Shown here: piece after piece, positions 10,071-18,304 of the stretch
Numbering within the stretch: position 1 is the stretch's first letter
Layout: the number at the start of each line of letters is the position of its first letter
Assembly (NCBI GenBank): GCA_016778895.1
Contig: JADHOR010000003.1
Location: forward strand, 62,001-126,000
Direction of reading: 5' to 3'
Source of the DNA: Candidatus Puniceispirillum sp.
GTDB lineage: Bacteria; Pseudomonadota; Alphaproteobacteria; Puniceispirillales; Puniceispirillaceae
DNA: 64,000 bases
Position numbers and translations under genes: made by a program
The notes under the pieces: generated by a model
What the model saw: the letters and a program-made list of their open reading frames with translations, nothing else
The model's database searches: none
Told to the model about the DNA's origin: nothing

Positions 10071-11408
10071 TCATCTTATCGCCACACGCTGGGTGATCTT
10101 TAGCTCGATCCGGCGGTTCTTGCGGCGCGCATTGTCGCTGTCACTGATGTCAAGCGGCTGATATTCGCCGTAACCGGCAGCCGCCAGCCGGTTGGCAGGC
10201 AAACCCTGTTGATTCAGATAGCGCACCACAGATAGGGCACGTTCGGTAGATAGATCCCAGTTATCGGCATAGCGGCCAGCCCGAATTGGTACATTGTCGG
10301 TATGGCCGTCGACCTGCAGAACCCAATTGATGTCGCTTGGAATTTTCTCAGCGATATCGGCAAGGGTAATTGCCAGTTTGGCAAGCTGTTCCTGGCCTTG
10401 CGGGCCAATCTCGGCCTGACCTTGCGCGAAAAGAACTTCCGACTGGAAGACGAAGCGGTCGCCGACAATCTGCACATCATCACGGCCTTTTAGCACGTCA
10501 CGTAGCCGGCCGAAAAATTCCGAACGGAAGCGCTGTAATTCCTGAACACGGCTTGCCAGCGCATTGTTCAACGACTGACCCAGGTTGGCAATTGCTACTT
10601 TGTCACGCACTGTCTCGCGTTCCTTTTTGGCAAGTAGGCCAGTCAGCTCTTCAATGCGAAGCCTCAAAGCGGCCAAGGCTGCGGTCATTTCGTTGACTTC
10701 GGCGCGTGATGCCTCGGTTTCGGCCTTGGATGTGGTGACCTCTGCTGACAATAGGCTGATTTTATCTGTTGCACTTTGGTTCTTAGCTTGCACCACTGCA
10801 AGCTGCTCCTTAGCAAGCTGTAAGGCGCTGCTCATTTTGGCAACTTCGGTGCGTGATGCGTCGGCATCCGCCTTGGATTCGGCAACCTCTGTCGACAAAA
10901 GCTTGATTTTGTCCGTTGCAGTTTGGTTTTTGGCAATTGCCATTGCCAGCTGTGCTTCGACAAGCTGTAAGGCGCCCAGTCTTTCTTCTATAGTTGCGCG
11001 CGCCGCGGTGAGGCTAGCTTTCATATCTGTCAGTTTTGTAACCAATTCTGCTATCTCATTATTACGCGAGTTGAGTACTGCCCTAACGCTGGTTATTTCT
11101 GCCTGAAGATTGCTGCGATCGGCGTTACTATTATTTAACTGGTTGGTGATTTGCGCGAGGTTGGCGGCAAGGTCGGCGCTTGCGCGTCGTTCGATATTCA
11201 ATAATTCGCTGAGTGAAGCAAGCTGTTGGCGCATTTCGCCAAGGGTAGCATCCTGACCAGAGACGCGATAAGCTAGGTTTATTTGTATTAGCACAAACAC
11301 CATCAGTACAAAAATGATAACCATCAGCAAAGTTGCCAATGCATCAACAAACCCAGGCCAGGTAAAATTATCAACCCGACGTGCATTGCCAATCCGTGCC
11401 AGTGCCAT
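10071..11408 (-). CDS. OmpA/MotB-like protein with long periplasmic coiled coil
   Basis: 445 residues: a cytoplasmic N-terminus, one membrane helix at about 21-46 with an aspartate at its start (Asp22 in GFVDALATLL, placed like the proton-binding Asp of MotB and TolR), a coiled coil from about 55 to 290, and a C-terminal OmpA-type peptidoglycan-binding domain (about 315-440) with VDGHTDNVPI, LSTERALSVVRYL and AGYGEYQP. Residues 147-195 and 196-244 are a tandem duplication of 49 residues. The partner MotA/TolQ-like gene ends 5 bases upstream, so the pair should form a proton-driven stator-like complex anchored to the cell wall. No flagellar gene is nearby. The energised process is unknown. Confidence 0.85.
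   Translation of the reverse strand: MALARIGNARRVDNFTWPGFVDALATLLMVIIFVLMVFVLIQINLAYRVSGQDATLGEMRQQLASLSELLNIERRASADLAANLAQITNQLNNSNADRSNLQAEITSVRAVLNSRNNEIAELVTKLTDMKASLTAARATIEERLGALQLVEAQLAMAIAKNQTATDKIKLLSTEVAESKADADASRTEVAKMSSALQLAKEQLAVVQAKNQSATDKISLLSAEVTTSKAETEASRAEVNEMTAALAALRLRIEELTGLLAKKERETVRDKVAIANLGQSLNNALASRVQELQRFRSEFFGRLRDVLKGRDDVQIVGDRFVFQSEVLFAQGQAEIGPQGQEQLAKLAITLADIAEKIPSDINWVLQVDGHTDNVPIRAGRYADNWDLSTERALSVVRYLNQQGLPANRLAAAGYGEYQPLDISDSDNARRKNRRIELKITQRVAIR
10677..10970 (-). repeat. Tandem 147-bp repeat inside the OmpA/MotB-like gene
   Basis: Two units, 10824-10970 and 10677-10823, encode 49-residue copies that align without gaps (LQLVEAQLAMAIAKNQTATD and LQLAKEQLAVVQAKNQSATD at their starts). 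49 residues are exactly seven heptads, so the duplication lengthens the coiled coil without changing its register. Confidence 0.85.
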
Positions 11409-11413
11409 TACCG

Positions 11414-12469
11414 CTAGTTCCCCTTGGTGTCACGGGTTTTTATATCCATCATCGTGGCAATTGATGATGACAGGCCGCGTAATTCGCTGGCAACAATATC
11501 TGTGCGCTGGTTTCGATCGGTGCGTAAATCGTCAGATAACTGAAGGATATTGGCGTTTAATTGAGCCAGCTGGTCTCGGATCCGCCGCTCGTCAACCAGG
11601 GCTTCATGCATTTGTGCGATCGTACCATTCAAAAGTGATACCTGCTCAAGTACACGCTCGCGGTTGGTCTCGCCCTTTTCGATAGATTTTGACAATGCCA
11701 ATAGGGCGCGTGCAGCTTCTTCACTCATGCCACTTGCAAGTGGGCTTTGTCCTTTTTCTCCTGATGGGCCTCTGTCATTGAAACGAGCAAAGGCTGAAAG
11801 CCAATCCTCTAGTTCGTTAAAAAACCGGCCCATTGCCTGACCAAGCTGGAGGTCAAGAAAGCCCAGTATCAAAGAGCCAGCGAGGCCAAATAATGATGAT
11901 GAAAAAGCTGTTGCCATACCAGAAAGTGGCGCATCAAGGCCAACTCGCAATTGTTTCATCATGGCTTCAAAATTGTCAGTGTTCGTGTCAATTGATCCAA
12001 CAACATTTCCCACCGCACCGATTGTCTGGAGCAATCCCCAAAAGGTTCCAAGAAGCCCAAGAAATATAAGCAATCCGATCATATATCGTGAAATCTCACG
12101 ACCTTCATCAAGGCGGGCAGCGACGCCGTCCAGCACTGACCGCAATGACAATGCCGATAACTGTGCGTCATGGCGCGAGTCTGCCAACATTGCGTAAACC
12201 GTTGCCAAAACAACAGGCCTGTGCTCTGCTAAATCCAGTTTTCCTGTCGATTTGACCACAAGCAACCAATTACGCTCAGGCATAAGCCGTAATGTTTGCC
12301 GCACGATATACAGAACACCAATAGAAAAAGCGCCAAGGATCACTCCATTTAAGGCCGGGTTACCCATAAAGGCAGCTTTTAATGGCACTGCCAGCAAGCC
12401 AGCGATAATACCAACCGAAAGCAGGAATATGAGCATTCTTATAAGATAGCGTCTTGGGTTGGTTTCCAT
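11414..12469 (-). CDS. MotA/TolQ/ExbB-family proton channel protein
   Basis: 351 residues from ATG 12469, chosen because GAGGAG lies 8 bases upstream; the frame stays open to ATG 12592 but nothing there resembles a binding site. Two N-terminal membrane helices (about 9-30 and 38-55) are followed by a cytoplasmic region and the family's channel helices: YMIGLLIFLGLLGTFWGLLQ and GMATAFSSSLFGLAGSLILG. The C-terminal third is charged and coiled. With the OmpA/MotB-like protein encoded 5 bases downstream it should form an inner-membrane ion channel that drives a cell-wall-anchored rod. It belongs to neither the tolQ copy in this window nor an evident flagellar motor. Confidence 0.85.
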   Translation of the reverse strand: METNPRRYLIRMLIFLLSVGIIAGLLAVPLKAAFMGNPALNGVILGAFSIGVLYIVRQTLRLMPERNWLLVVKSTGKLDLAEHRPVVLATVYAMLADSRHDAQLSALSLRSVLDGVAARLDEGREISRYMIGLLIFLGLLGTFWGLLQTIGAVGNVVGSIDTNTDNFEAMMKQLRVGLDAPLSGMATAFSSSLFGLAGSLILGFLDLQLGQAMGRFFNELEDWLSAFARFNDRGPSGEKGQSPLASGMSEEAARALLALSKSIEKGETNRERVLEQVSLLNGTIAQMHEALVDERRIRDQLAQLNANILQLSDDLRTDRNQRTDIVASELRGLSSSIATMMDIKTRDTKGN

Positions 12470-12722
12470 GATTTTATCTCCTCGGCGAAACTGGCAGCGA
12501 ACCTGATGTATAAATCCACTTACCAACAGATTGTAAAACTTCATGGCATAAAACAATGGCAGGATTGTGAACATTCGCAGCTCGTGAGGCAAGCTGCCCT
12601 TATCGAAGATTTCGTTCAGACGGAGTTTGGCAAGCCGCGCCCTGTGCTCCAGCCGCTGGCGTGATTGCGCGCCAAAGGTGGCGGAATATATACTGCAATA
12701 TACTGTTTATATTAGAAAATAT
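12470..12722 (-). other. Gap between suhB and the MotA-like gene, with a coding-like frame
   Basis: On the minus strand the frame of the MotA-like gene is open from TAA just below 12709 and reads in a protein-like way (ARLAKLRLNEIFDKGSLPHE, then MFTILPLFYAMKFYNLLVSG) until the supported ATG 12469. There is no start codon before 12592. It may be a remnant of a lost gene, a real N-terminal extension, or chance. No terminator was seen. Confidence 0.3.
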
Positions 12723-13532
12723 CTAAGTGCGTGCTTTTGCCAGATGTTTTAACAACTCGGCATGGAGCGCCGGATTGGCAGCCACAACGTCGCCGCTTTG
12801 CAAGACCCGGTCGCGTGACGCAAAATCAGATACAAAGCCACCAGACTCGCGCACCAGCAATATGCCGGCAGCAATATCCCAGCTGCGCAGCCCATGTTCC
12901 CAAAACCCGTCAAACCGGCCTGCCGCAACATAGGCAAGATCAAGCGCTGCCGAGCCAAAGCGACGAACACCAGCGCTAACCCCCATAATGTTATATAATT
13001 CACGGGAAAATAGCGCATGATCTTCGTCGTTGCCACGGCCGATGAATGGAATGCCGGTGGAAAAGATTGAGTCTGCCATTTTACGGCGGCCGGAAACGCG
13101 CAGCCGGCGATCGTTCATATAAGCGCCTGATCCGGCTTCGGCAAAGAAATATTCATGGCGCAAAGGGTCAAAAACAAGCCCTGCGGTGATTTTTCCTTTA
13201 CAGAGAACGGCGATTGAGATGGCAAAATGCGGAATGCCGTGCAGATAATTGGTGGTACCGTCCAGCGGGTCAACGATCCAGCAAGGGGCATCAGGATCGG
13301 CGCCAGCGGTAATCCCGCTTTCTTCCATTTCAAAGCCCCAATCTGGCCGTGCCTTTTGCAGCTCTGCCTTGATAATGCGCTCGGCATTGGTGTCAACGCG
13401 TGAGACAAAATCGGCCGGACCTTTCCGGCTAACCTGCAAATTCTCGACCTCGCCAAAATCGCGGAGCATATTGCGGCTGGCGGCAGTTGCCGCCTTGTGC
13501 ATAACATTGATGAGGGCCGAACGGGTTGCCAT
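12723..13532 (-). CDS. suhB: Inositol monophosphatase family protein
   Basis: 269 residues of the Mg-dependent, Li-sensitive phosphatase family. The metal-binding motifs are all present: Glu in FEMEESG (about 72), DPLDGTTNYLHG (about 88-99), and WDIAAG with ESGG near 218-233. The substrate is probably inositol-1-phosphate or another sugar phosphate; E. coli SuhB also acts as an RNA polymerase-associated factor in rRNA transcription. The gene is 23 bases after efp in the same direction, so the two are probably cotranscribed, an arrangement seen in other alphaproteobacteria. Confidence 0.9.
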   Translation of the reverse strand: MATRSALINVMHKAATAASRNMLRDFGEVENLQVSRKGPADFVSRVDTNAERIIKAELQKARPDWGFEMEESGITAGADPDAPCWIVDPLDGTTNYLHGIPHFAISIAVLCKGKITAGLVFDPLRHEYFFAEAGSGAYMNDRRLRVSGRRKMADSIFSTGIPFIGRGNDEDHALFSRELYNIMGVSAGVRRFGSAALDLAYVAAGRFDGFWEHGLRSWDIAAGILLVRESGGFVSDFASRDRVLQSGDVVAANPALHAELLKHLAKART

Positions 13533-13555
13533 GAAAAATCCTGTAACTCTGAATT

Positions 13556-14122
13556 TTAGTTTTTCGCACGCTCTACATAGCTTGCATCTTCGGGGCGCAC
13601 AACAATGCGGGTTCCCGTTTCAATATGGGGTGGTACCATCACCCGTTCACCATTTTCTAGCACTGCAGGCTTGTAGGACGATGATGCGGTCTGTCCCTTG
13701 ACCACGGCATCAGCCTCGACAACTTCCATAATAACAGTATCTGGAAGCTCGACAGAAATCGGATCGCCTTCATGGCTGGACATGGTGACAATCATGCCAT
13801 CTTGCAAATAGGCGGCGCGATCACCAACCATATCCTTGTCGATGCTAATCTGTTCAAAGGTTTCGGAATGCATAAACACCAGATGGTTGCCTTCATCATA
13901 AAGAAAGGTGCATTCAGCCTCGTCGAGGATCACCCGCTCAACCGTTTCTGATGACCGGAACCGCTCATTGAGCTTGGTACCATCCCGGATGTCACGCAGC
14001 TCAATCTGGGCAAATGCACCACCTTTGCCGGGCTTGACATGGGCAACCTTCACTGCAGTCCACAGGCGACCATTATGTTCGATTACATTGCCGGGTTTGA
14101 CGGCGTTTCCATTTAGTTTCAT
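13556..14122 (-). CDS. efp: Elongation factor P
   Basis: 188 residues, the standard length. EF-P binds stalled ribosomes and speeds peptide-bond formation at polyproline stretches. The loop at 29-36, VKPGKGGA, has Lys33 at the position that is beta-lysylated by EpmA in enterobacteria, so a Lys-type modification pathway is expected elsewhere in the genome. The KOW, OB and C-terminal domains all appear intact. AGAAGG lies a suitable distance before ATG 14122. Proline-rich client proteins are encoded in this window (TolA). The leader contains a 9-bp tandem array. Confidence 0.96.
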   Translation of the reverse strand: MKLNGNAVKPGNVIEHNGRLWTAVKVAHVKPGKGGAFAQIELRDIRDGTKLNERFRSSETVERVILDEAECTFLYDEGNHLVFMHSETFEQISIDKDMVGDRAAYLQDGMIVTMSSHEGDPISVELPDTVIMEVVEADAVVKGQTASSSYKPAVLENGERVMVPPHIETGTRIVVRPEDASYVERAKN

Positions 14123-14149
14123 TGCTAAACCTTCTCTACCGTAGCGAAC

Positions 14150-14194
14150 CTCTGGACTCTCTTGACCTTCTGGACTGTCTGAACTCTCTCGACC
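14150..14194. repeat. Five imperfect 9-bp tandem units upstream of efp
   Basis: Plus-strand units start at 14150, 14159, 14168, 14177 and 14186, with consensus CTCTGGACY; the strand is strongly pyrimidine/purine biased. The array is 28 bases upstream of the efp ATG and so lies in its leader or promoter region. Confidence 0.6.
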
Positions 14195-14243
14195 AGATCT
14201 TATTACCAGATTTTACTGTCAGTCGCAGGTCAGGCCCTTATGC

Positions 14244-15251
14244 TCAAATAAATTTGCCGATGGCGGCAGCATTGTCCAGCATCCGACAGGAAAAGCCCCA
14301 CTCATTATCATACCATGCCAACACCCGCACCAAACGTTTGTTCAATACGCTTGTTTGGGTCAGGTCGGCAACTGAAGAATGCGGGTCATGGTTAAAATCA
14401 ATTGAAACAAGCGGACGCTTATTAACGCCAAGAACGCCTTTCATCGGCCCGTTTGCCGCCGCAGTCAATAGCTGGTTGATCTCGTCGACTGATGTATCGC
14501 GGCTTGTTGTCACGACAAGATCGACGACTGATACATTCGCAGTCGGTACCCGAATGGCCGATCCGGTCATCTTGCCCTGTAATTGTGGCAACACCTCGCC
14601 AACTGCCTTGGTGGCTCCGGTTGATGTTGGGATCATCGACATGGCCGCAGCACGGGCGCGACGCAAATCCTTGTGGCTTGAGTCCAGCGTTGGCTGATCG
14701 CCTGTATAGGCGTGAATGGTTGTCATATAGCCAGCCTCAATGCCAACGCTGTCGGCCAGAACCTTGGCAACCGGGGCAAGGCAGTTGGTGGTGCATGATG
14801 CGTTTGATACAATGTCGGCCGCCGCGGTCAGCAGATTGTCATTCACCCCGAACACAATTGTCTGGTCGGCATTTTTACACGGTGCAGACACTAGCACCTT
14901 TTTCGCACCGGCGGCGAGATGTGCGGCCGATGCGTCACGATTGTTGAATTTGCCCGAACATTCCAGAACGATATCAACGCCAAGCTGTGCATGTGGGATA
15001 TTGGCCGGATCACGTTCCCGGCTCATGTGAATTTTACCGCCGCCAACATCCATCCAGTCATCACCATGGTTAATGTTGCCGGTTGCACGACCATGAACGG
15101 AGTCAAATTCATACAGATGCGCCGATGTTTCAACTGGTCCGGGGCTGTTGATCAGCACAACCTCCATATCACTACGCTTCATCTCCTGAACCGCACGAAG
15201 TGTCATCCGGCCGATCCGACCAAACCCGCTGATTGCCAATCGTAATGTCAC
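14244..15251 (-). CDS. gap: Glyceraldehyde-3-phosphate dehydrogenase, type I
   Basis: 335 residues from GTG 15251, chosen because AAGGAG lies 8 bases upstream and the product begins at the family's N-terminus (LRLAISGFGRIGR). A longer frame to 15479 overlaps tkt and is rejected. The catalytic Cys153 (SNASCTTNCLAP) and His180 are present. The loop after the second strand reads VVLINSPGPVETSAH: the Asp that binds the adenosine ribose of NAD is replaced by Ser36, which would relax or switch cofactor preference toward NADP. The gene follows tkt, linking glycolysis/gluconeogenesis to the pentose phosphate pathway. Confidence 0.95.
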   Translation of the reverse strand: MTLRLAISGFGRIGRMTLRAVQEMKRSDMEVVLINSPGPVETSAHLYEFDSVHGRATGNINHGDDWMDVGGGKIHMSRERDPANIPHAQLGVDIVLECSGKFNNRDASAAHLAAGAKKVLVSAPCKNADQTIVFGVNDNLLTAAADIVSNASCTTNCLAPVAKVLADSVGIEAGYMTTIHAYTGDQPTLDSSHKDLRRARAAAMSMIPTSTGATKAVGEVLPQLQGKMTGSAIRVPTANVSVVDLVVTTSRDTSVDEINQLLTAAANGPMKGVLGVNKRPLVSIDFNHDPHSSVADLTQTSVLNKRLVRVLAWYDNEWGFSCRMLDNAAAIGKFI

Positions 15252-15360
15252 GAAAATGTCTCCTTGATGTCTAAGTCTGAGTGTCCAGTGTTGTTGGCCC
15301 TTAATGAAATGGCCATGATGTAAGTGATGATATCCGGGGTAACGGAGATCCTGGCTTTGC

Positions 15361-17337
15361 CTAGGCGATCTGGCTCGTTGCCGCGGCAACAACTGCCGCA
15401 GCAGTAATGCCGAAATGAGTGTAGAGATCGTCAATAGGGGCGGAGGCGCCAAATCCGCGCATGCCGATAAAGCTGTCATTGTCCCTCAGCAACCAGTCCC
15501 AGCTCTGCCGCAGTCCGGCCTCAACTGCAATTCTCGGCGCAGTGCCTAAAACGTCGCTCCGGTAGCGCGCATCTTGCATCGCAAACAAATCAAGGCAGGG
15601 CATTGACACAACAGCCGCTTGGATGCCGCGCTCGGCCAGCGTCTTCTGCGCCGCTATGACAATGCCTACCTCTGATCCTGATGCTATCAAGGTGATCTGG
15701 CGGGGGCCATCGCAATCTACTGCAATATAGCCGCCCTTGGCGGTTTTATTTTCAGTCATATCGCCGCTGCGGAACTGGGCAAGCCCTTGCCGGCTAAGCG
15801 CCAGAATCGATGGGGTTGTTTTGGCTTCAAGTGCGGTTTGCCAAGCCTCGGCAGTCTCTACTGCATCGCCCGGGCGGAATGTCAGCAAGTTCGGGATTGC
15901 ACGCAAAGCTGCCAGGTGCTCAACCGGCTGATGCGTTGGCCCATCCTCGCCAAGCCCGATCGAATCATGCGTCATCACATAGATAACGCGCTGGCCCATG
16001 AGCGCCGACAGGCGAATGGAGGGGCGGCAGTAATCGGCAAATACCATGAATGTGCCACCGTAGGGGGTCGCCCCACCATGCAGCGCGATGCCGTTCATCG
16101 CGGCGGCCATCCCATGTTCGCGAACGCCGTAATGAATGTAGGTGCCGGCATAATTTTCGTGATCAAAAATGCTGTGAGCAGCGACCCGGGTATTGTTTGA
16201 TCCGGTCAGATCGGCCGATCCGCCAAATAGTGTGGGGCAAACCGGTAAAATTGCTTCGATGGCTTTCTGGCTGGCAACGCGGGTTGCCAGTTTTTGCGGC
16301 GTGCTGGCGAGCGCTTCTTTCCATGCGAGAACAGCAGCGGCAACCGGCTGGTCAAAATCATTCTTCATGGCGGCGTCAAAGGCGGCGCGATGCTGGCTTG
16401 CAGCATGACGATCTTGCCAGGCCTTGCGGGCGCTTGCACCAGTCGCACCAACCGACCGCCATGCGCCCAGAATATCGGCCGGAATTTCAAAGGCAGGATG
16501 CGTCCAGCCCAAATTTTCGCGTGCAAGCGCAATTTCGGCATCGCCAAGCGGTGCGCCATGCACCCCGGATGTACCCTGCTTGTTCGGCGCGCCAAGACCA
16601 ATAATGGTTTTGCAACAGATCAGGCTTGGCCGGTCGTCGCCCTTGGCGGCGCTGATCGCGGCAGACACGGCATCCATATCATGCCCATCACAGCCTAATA
16701 CCTGCCAGCCGTAGGCCTCGAAACGGCTAACCGTATCGTCAGATGTGGTAAGGTCAGTGCTGCCGTCAATTGAGATGCTGTTATCATCAAACAGCACGAT
16801 AAGCCGGCCCAGCTTCATATGGCCTGCCATCGATGCGGCTTCATGGCTAACGCCTTCCATAAGGCAACCGTCACCTGCGATCACATAGGTGTGATGATCA
16901 ACCAGATCATCCCCATAGCGCGCCGCCAGATGCCGTTCGGCCATCGCCATCCCAACCGCGTTGGCAATGCCCTGACCAAGTGGGCCAGTGGTGGTTTCAA
17001 TACCGTCAGCATGACCAAATTCCGGATGCCCTGCAGTGCGCGCGCCAAGCTGGCGGAAATTGCGAATTTCCTCGATGGTCATGTCTTGATATCCAGTAAG
17101 GTGCAACAGCGCGTAGATCAGCATTGAGCCATGACCCGCAGACAGAACAAAACGGTCACGATCCGGCCAGTCAGGGCTGGCAGCATCAAACTTCATATGG
17201 TCACAGAATAGTGCGGTCGCCGCATCAGCCATACCCATCGGCATACCCGGATGCCCAGAATTCGCGGCCTGAACAGCGTCCATAGCCAGCGCCCGAATCG
17301 CATTTGCCATAGTTTGACGTTGAGACGAATTCGGCAT
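15361..17337 (-). CDS. tkt: Transketolase
   Basis: 658 residues from ATG 17337; GGAGG lies 6 bases upstream, and the in-frame GTG 17349 overlaps that binding site, so the ATG is preferred. Transketolase moves two-carbon units in the pentose phosphate pathway with thiamine diphosphate. The TPP-binding motif GDGCLMEGVSHEAASMAGH, the central VREHGMAAAMNGIALHGG and the C-terminal transketolase domain are all visible. gap follows 109 bases downstream in the same direction. Confidence 0.96.
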   Translation of the reverse strand: MPNSSQRQTMANAIRALAMDAVQAANSGHPGMPMGMADAATALFCDHMKFDAASPDWPDRDRFVLSAGHGSMLIYALLHLTGYQDMTIEEIRNFRQLGARTAGHPEFGHADGIETTTGPLGQGIANAVGMAMAERHLAARYGDDLVDHHTYVIAGDGCLMEGVSHEAASMAGHMKLGRLIVLFDDNSISIDGSTDLTTSDDTVSRFEAYGWQVLGCDGHDMDAVSAAISAAKGDDRPSLICCKTIIGLGAPNKQGTSGVHGAPLGDAEIALARENLGWTHPAFEIPADILGAWRSVGATGASARKAWQDRHAASQHRAAFDAAMKNDFDQPVAAAVLAWKEALASTPQKLATRVASQKAIEAILPVCPTLFGGSADLTGSNNTRVAAHSIFDHENYAGTYIHYGVREHGMAAAMNGIALHGGATPYGGTFMVFADYCRPSIRLSALMGQRVIYVMTHDSIGLGEDGPTHQPVEHLAALRAIPNLLTFRPGDAVETAEAWQTALEAKTTPSILALSRQGLAQFRSGDMTENKTAKGGYIAVDCDGPRQITLIASGSEVGIVIAAQKTLAERGIQAAVVSMPCLDLFAMQDARYRSDVLGTAPRIAVEAGLRQSWDWLLRDNDSFIGMRGFGASAPIDDLYTHFGITAAAVVAAATSQIA

Positions 17338-17662
17338 CCTAGCCTCCACAGATAGCTGTTTTGAATGTCACCGTGAACGCGCCGGTCTGCAGCCCAGTCA
17401 CGAGGGAAATGGTGAGCCGCAATTTGCCCTTGTTGGGCGCGTTCGTCAATGCACCAACGCCAAGATTGCCACAGGCGCAATGACCATCTTTCTTCGTCAA
17501 GTTGTATTTTGCACTTTATTTCGATTCTTGAATCAGGCAACGTTCATCTTATAACATATTACGTTCAAGAGAAAAAAACGGTCTAGTAGCACGCCCTCTG
17601 ACGGCCTTGGCGAGACTAATTTGTCAGGAGCGTTAGCGGTAGCAAGAGAGATTAGACGGCGA
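17338..17662. other. Divergent control region between tkt and the zapA operon
   Basis: 325 bases without a gene. The half near tkt carries only its binding site. The other half has a good promoter facing right (17528-17555) and a 7-bp direct repeat ACGTTCA at 17540-17546 and 17561-17567. An in-frame TTG at 17621 could lengthen the downstream gene by 14 residues. Confidence 0.5.
17528..17555 (+). promoter_or_regulatory. Candidate promoter of the zapA operon
   Basis: TTGAAT (17528-17533), 16-bp spacer, TATAAC (17550-17555). ACGTTCA is repeated exactly 21 bases apart on either side of the -10 element, a spacing that would put two protein contacts on one face of the helix. Confidence 0.4.
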
Positions 17663-17938
17663 ATGACGCGTTTACAAAATGCTGAAAAACAACTTAGCGA
17701 TGCGCTTGCATCATTGGAATCGGCACTCAAAGCCGCACCACCTGCTTTATCACCTGTTGGCAGTGCGCCGACAAAAGACCTCTCTGGGCTGGTGGATGAG
17801 GTAAGTCAAATCGAGGCCAAGCTTGGAGCAGCCATCGCAATTGTTGCCGCAATTGATGCGGCCCAAAACGACCCCCAGCAAAATAATGACGGCCAAAATA
17901 CCGCAGCTGAGGCCACCTGGAAAGGCGCTAGTGAATGA
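17663..17938 (+). CDS. Small coiled-coil protein upstream of zapA (DUF4164-like)
   Basis: 91 residues from ATG 17663 (TTG 17621 is possible but weak). The protein is mostly helical: LQNAEKQLSDALASLESALK at the start and LVDEVSQIEAKLGAAIAIVAA in the middle, with an Ala/Pro/Ser linker and a polar Gln/Asn tail. This is the build of the DUF4164 proteins encoded between tkt and zapA in many alphaproteobacteria; family membership is inferred from size, coil and position. Its last four bases overlap the zapA start (ATGA), so translation is coupled and a role in division is plausible but unproven. Confidence 0.75.
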   Translation: MTRLQNAEKQLSDALASLESALKAAPPALSPVGSAPTKDLSGLVDEVSQIEAKLGAAIAIVAAIDAAQNDPQQNNDGQNTAAEATWKGASE

Positions 17939-18300
17939 GCCAGTCAGTGGTCACCATCCGGTTAAATGGACACCCCTACCAGATTGGCTGTGGGGCAGGC
18001 GAGGAAGATCATGTCGCCAATCTGGGGGCTGAGGTCGAATCGATTATGCAGTCACTAATCGGTGCTGTTGGCCAGATTGGGGAGGCGCGGTTGCTGGCAA
18101 TGGTGGCGCTTATTCTGGCCGATCGGGCCAGTGCATCAGCATCGGCGAATGATGCGCCGGCCGCACCTGCAGGTGATCAACAATCACCAGCACCGGCTAG
18201 CAGCGAAAGTGAGGATCGTGCTGCCGCCGCATTGGAAGAGGCGGCACAGCGAATTACTCAGCTAACATCAAAGCTTGCATCTGACGCGACAAAACTCTAA
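17935..18300 (+). CDS. zapA: Cell division protein ZapA
   Basis: 121 residues. The N-terminal globular domain (residues 1-60: VTIRLNGHPYQIGCGAGEED) is the ZapA fold that binds and bundles FtsZ filaments, and the C-terminal helix is coiled (about 95-121). A long Ala/Ser/Pro spacer separates them. It overlaps the preceding gene by ATGA. Downstream comes a structured gap with a likely 6S RNA and then the formyl-THF cyclo-ligase, the same order as zapA-ssrS-ygfA in E. coli. Confidence 0.88.
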   Translation: MSQSVVTIRLNGHPYQIGCGAGEEDHVANLGAEVESIMQSLIGAVGQIGEARLLAMVALILADRASASASANDAPAAPAGDQQSPAPASSESEDRAAAALEEAAQRITQLTSKLASDATKL

Positions 18301-18304
18301 ATGA

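Noticed and set aside
10585-11106. 173-residue antisense frame in the OmpA/MotB-like gene
   Set aside because: It is the mirror of the heptad-rich coding strand and has Ser/Ala-rich composition typical of such shadows.
10071-12469. Zorya-type anti-phage system (ZorA/ZorB)
   Set aside because: The pair has MotA-like and OmpA/MotB-like parts, but the channel protein lacks a very long cytoplasmic tail and no zorC, zorD or zorE-type gene is present; neighbours are housekeeping genes.
14122-14697. 191-residue plus-strand frame with Leu-Asp-X repeats
   Set aside because: It runs antisense through gap and its repeats come from the 9-bp array before efp; there is no ribosome binding site and the composition is poor.
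15252-15479. N-terminal extension of gap
   Set aside because: It overlaps tkt in another frame, and GTG 15251 has AAGGAG and the exact family N-terminus.
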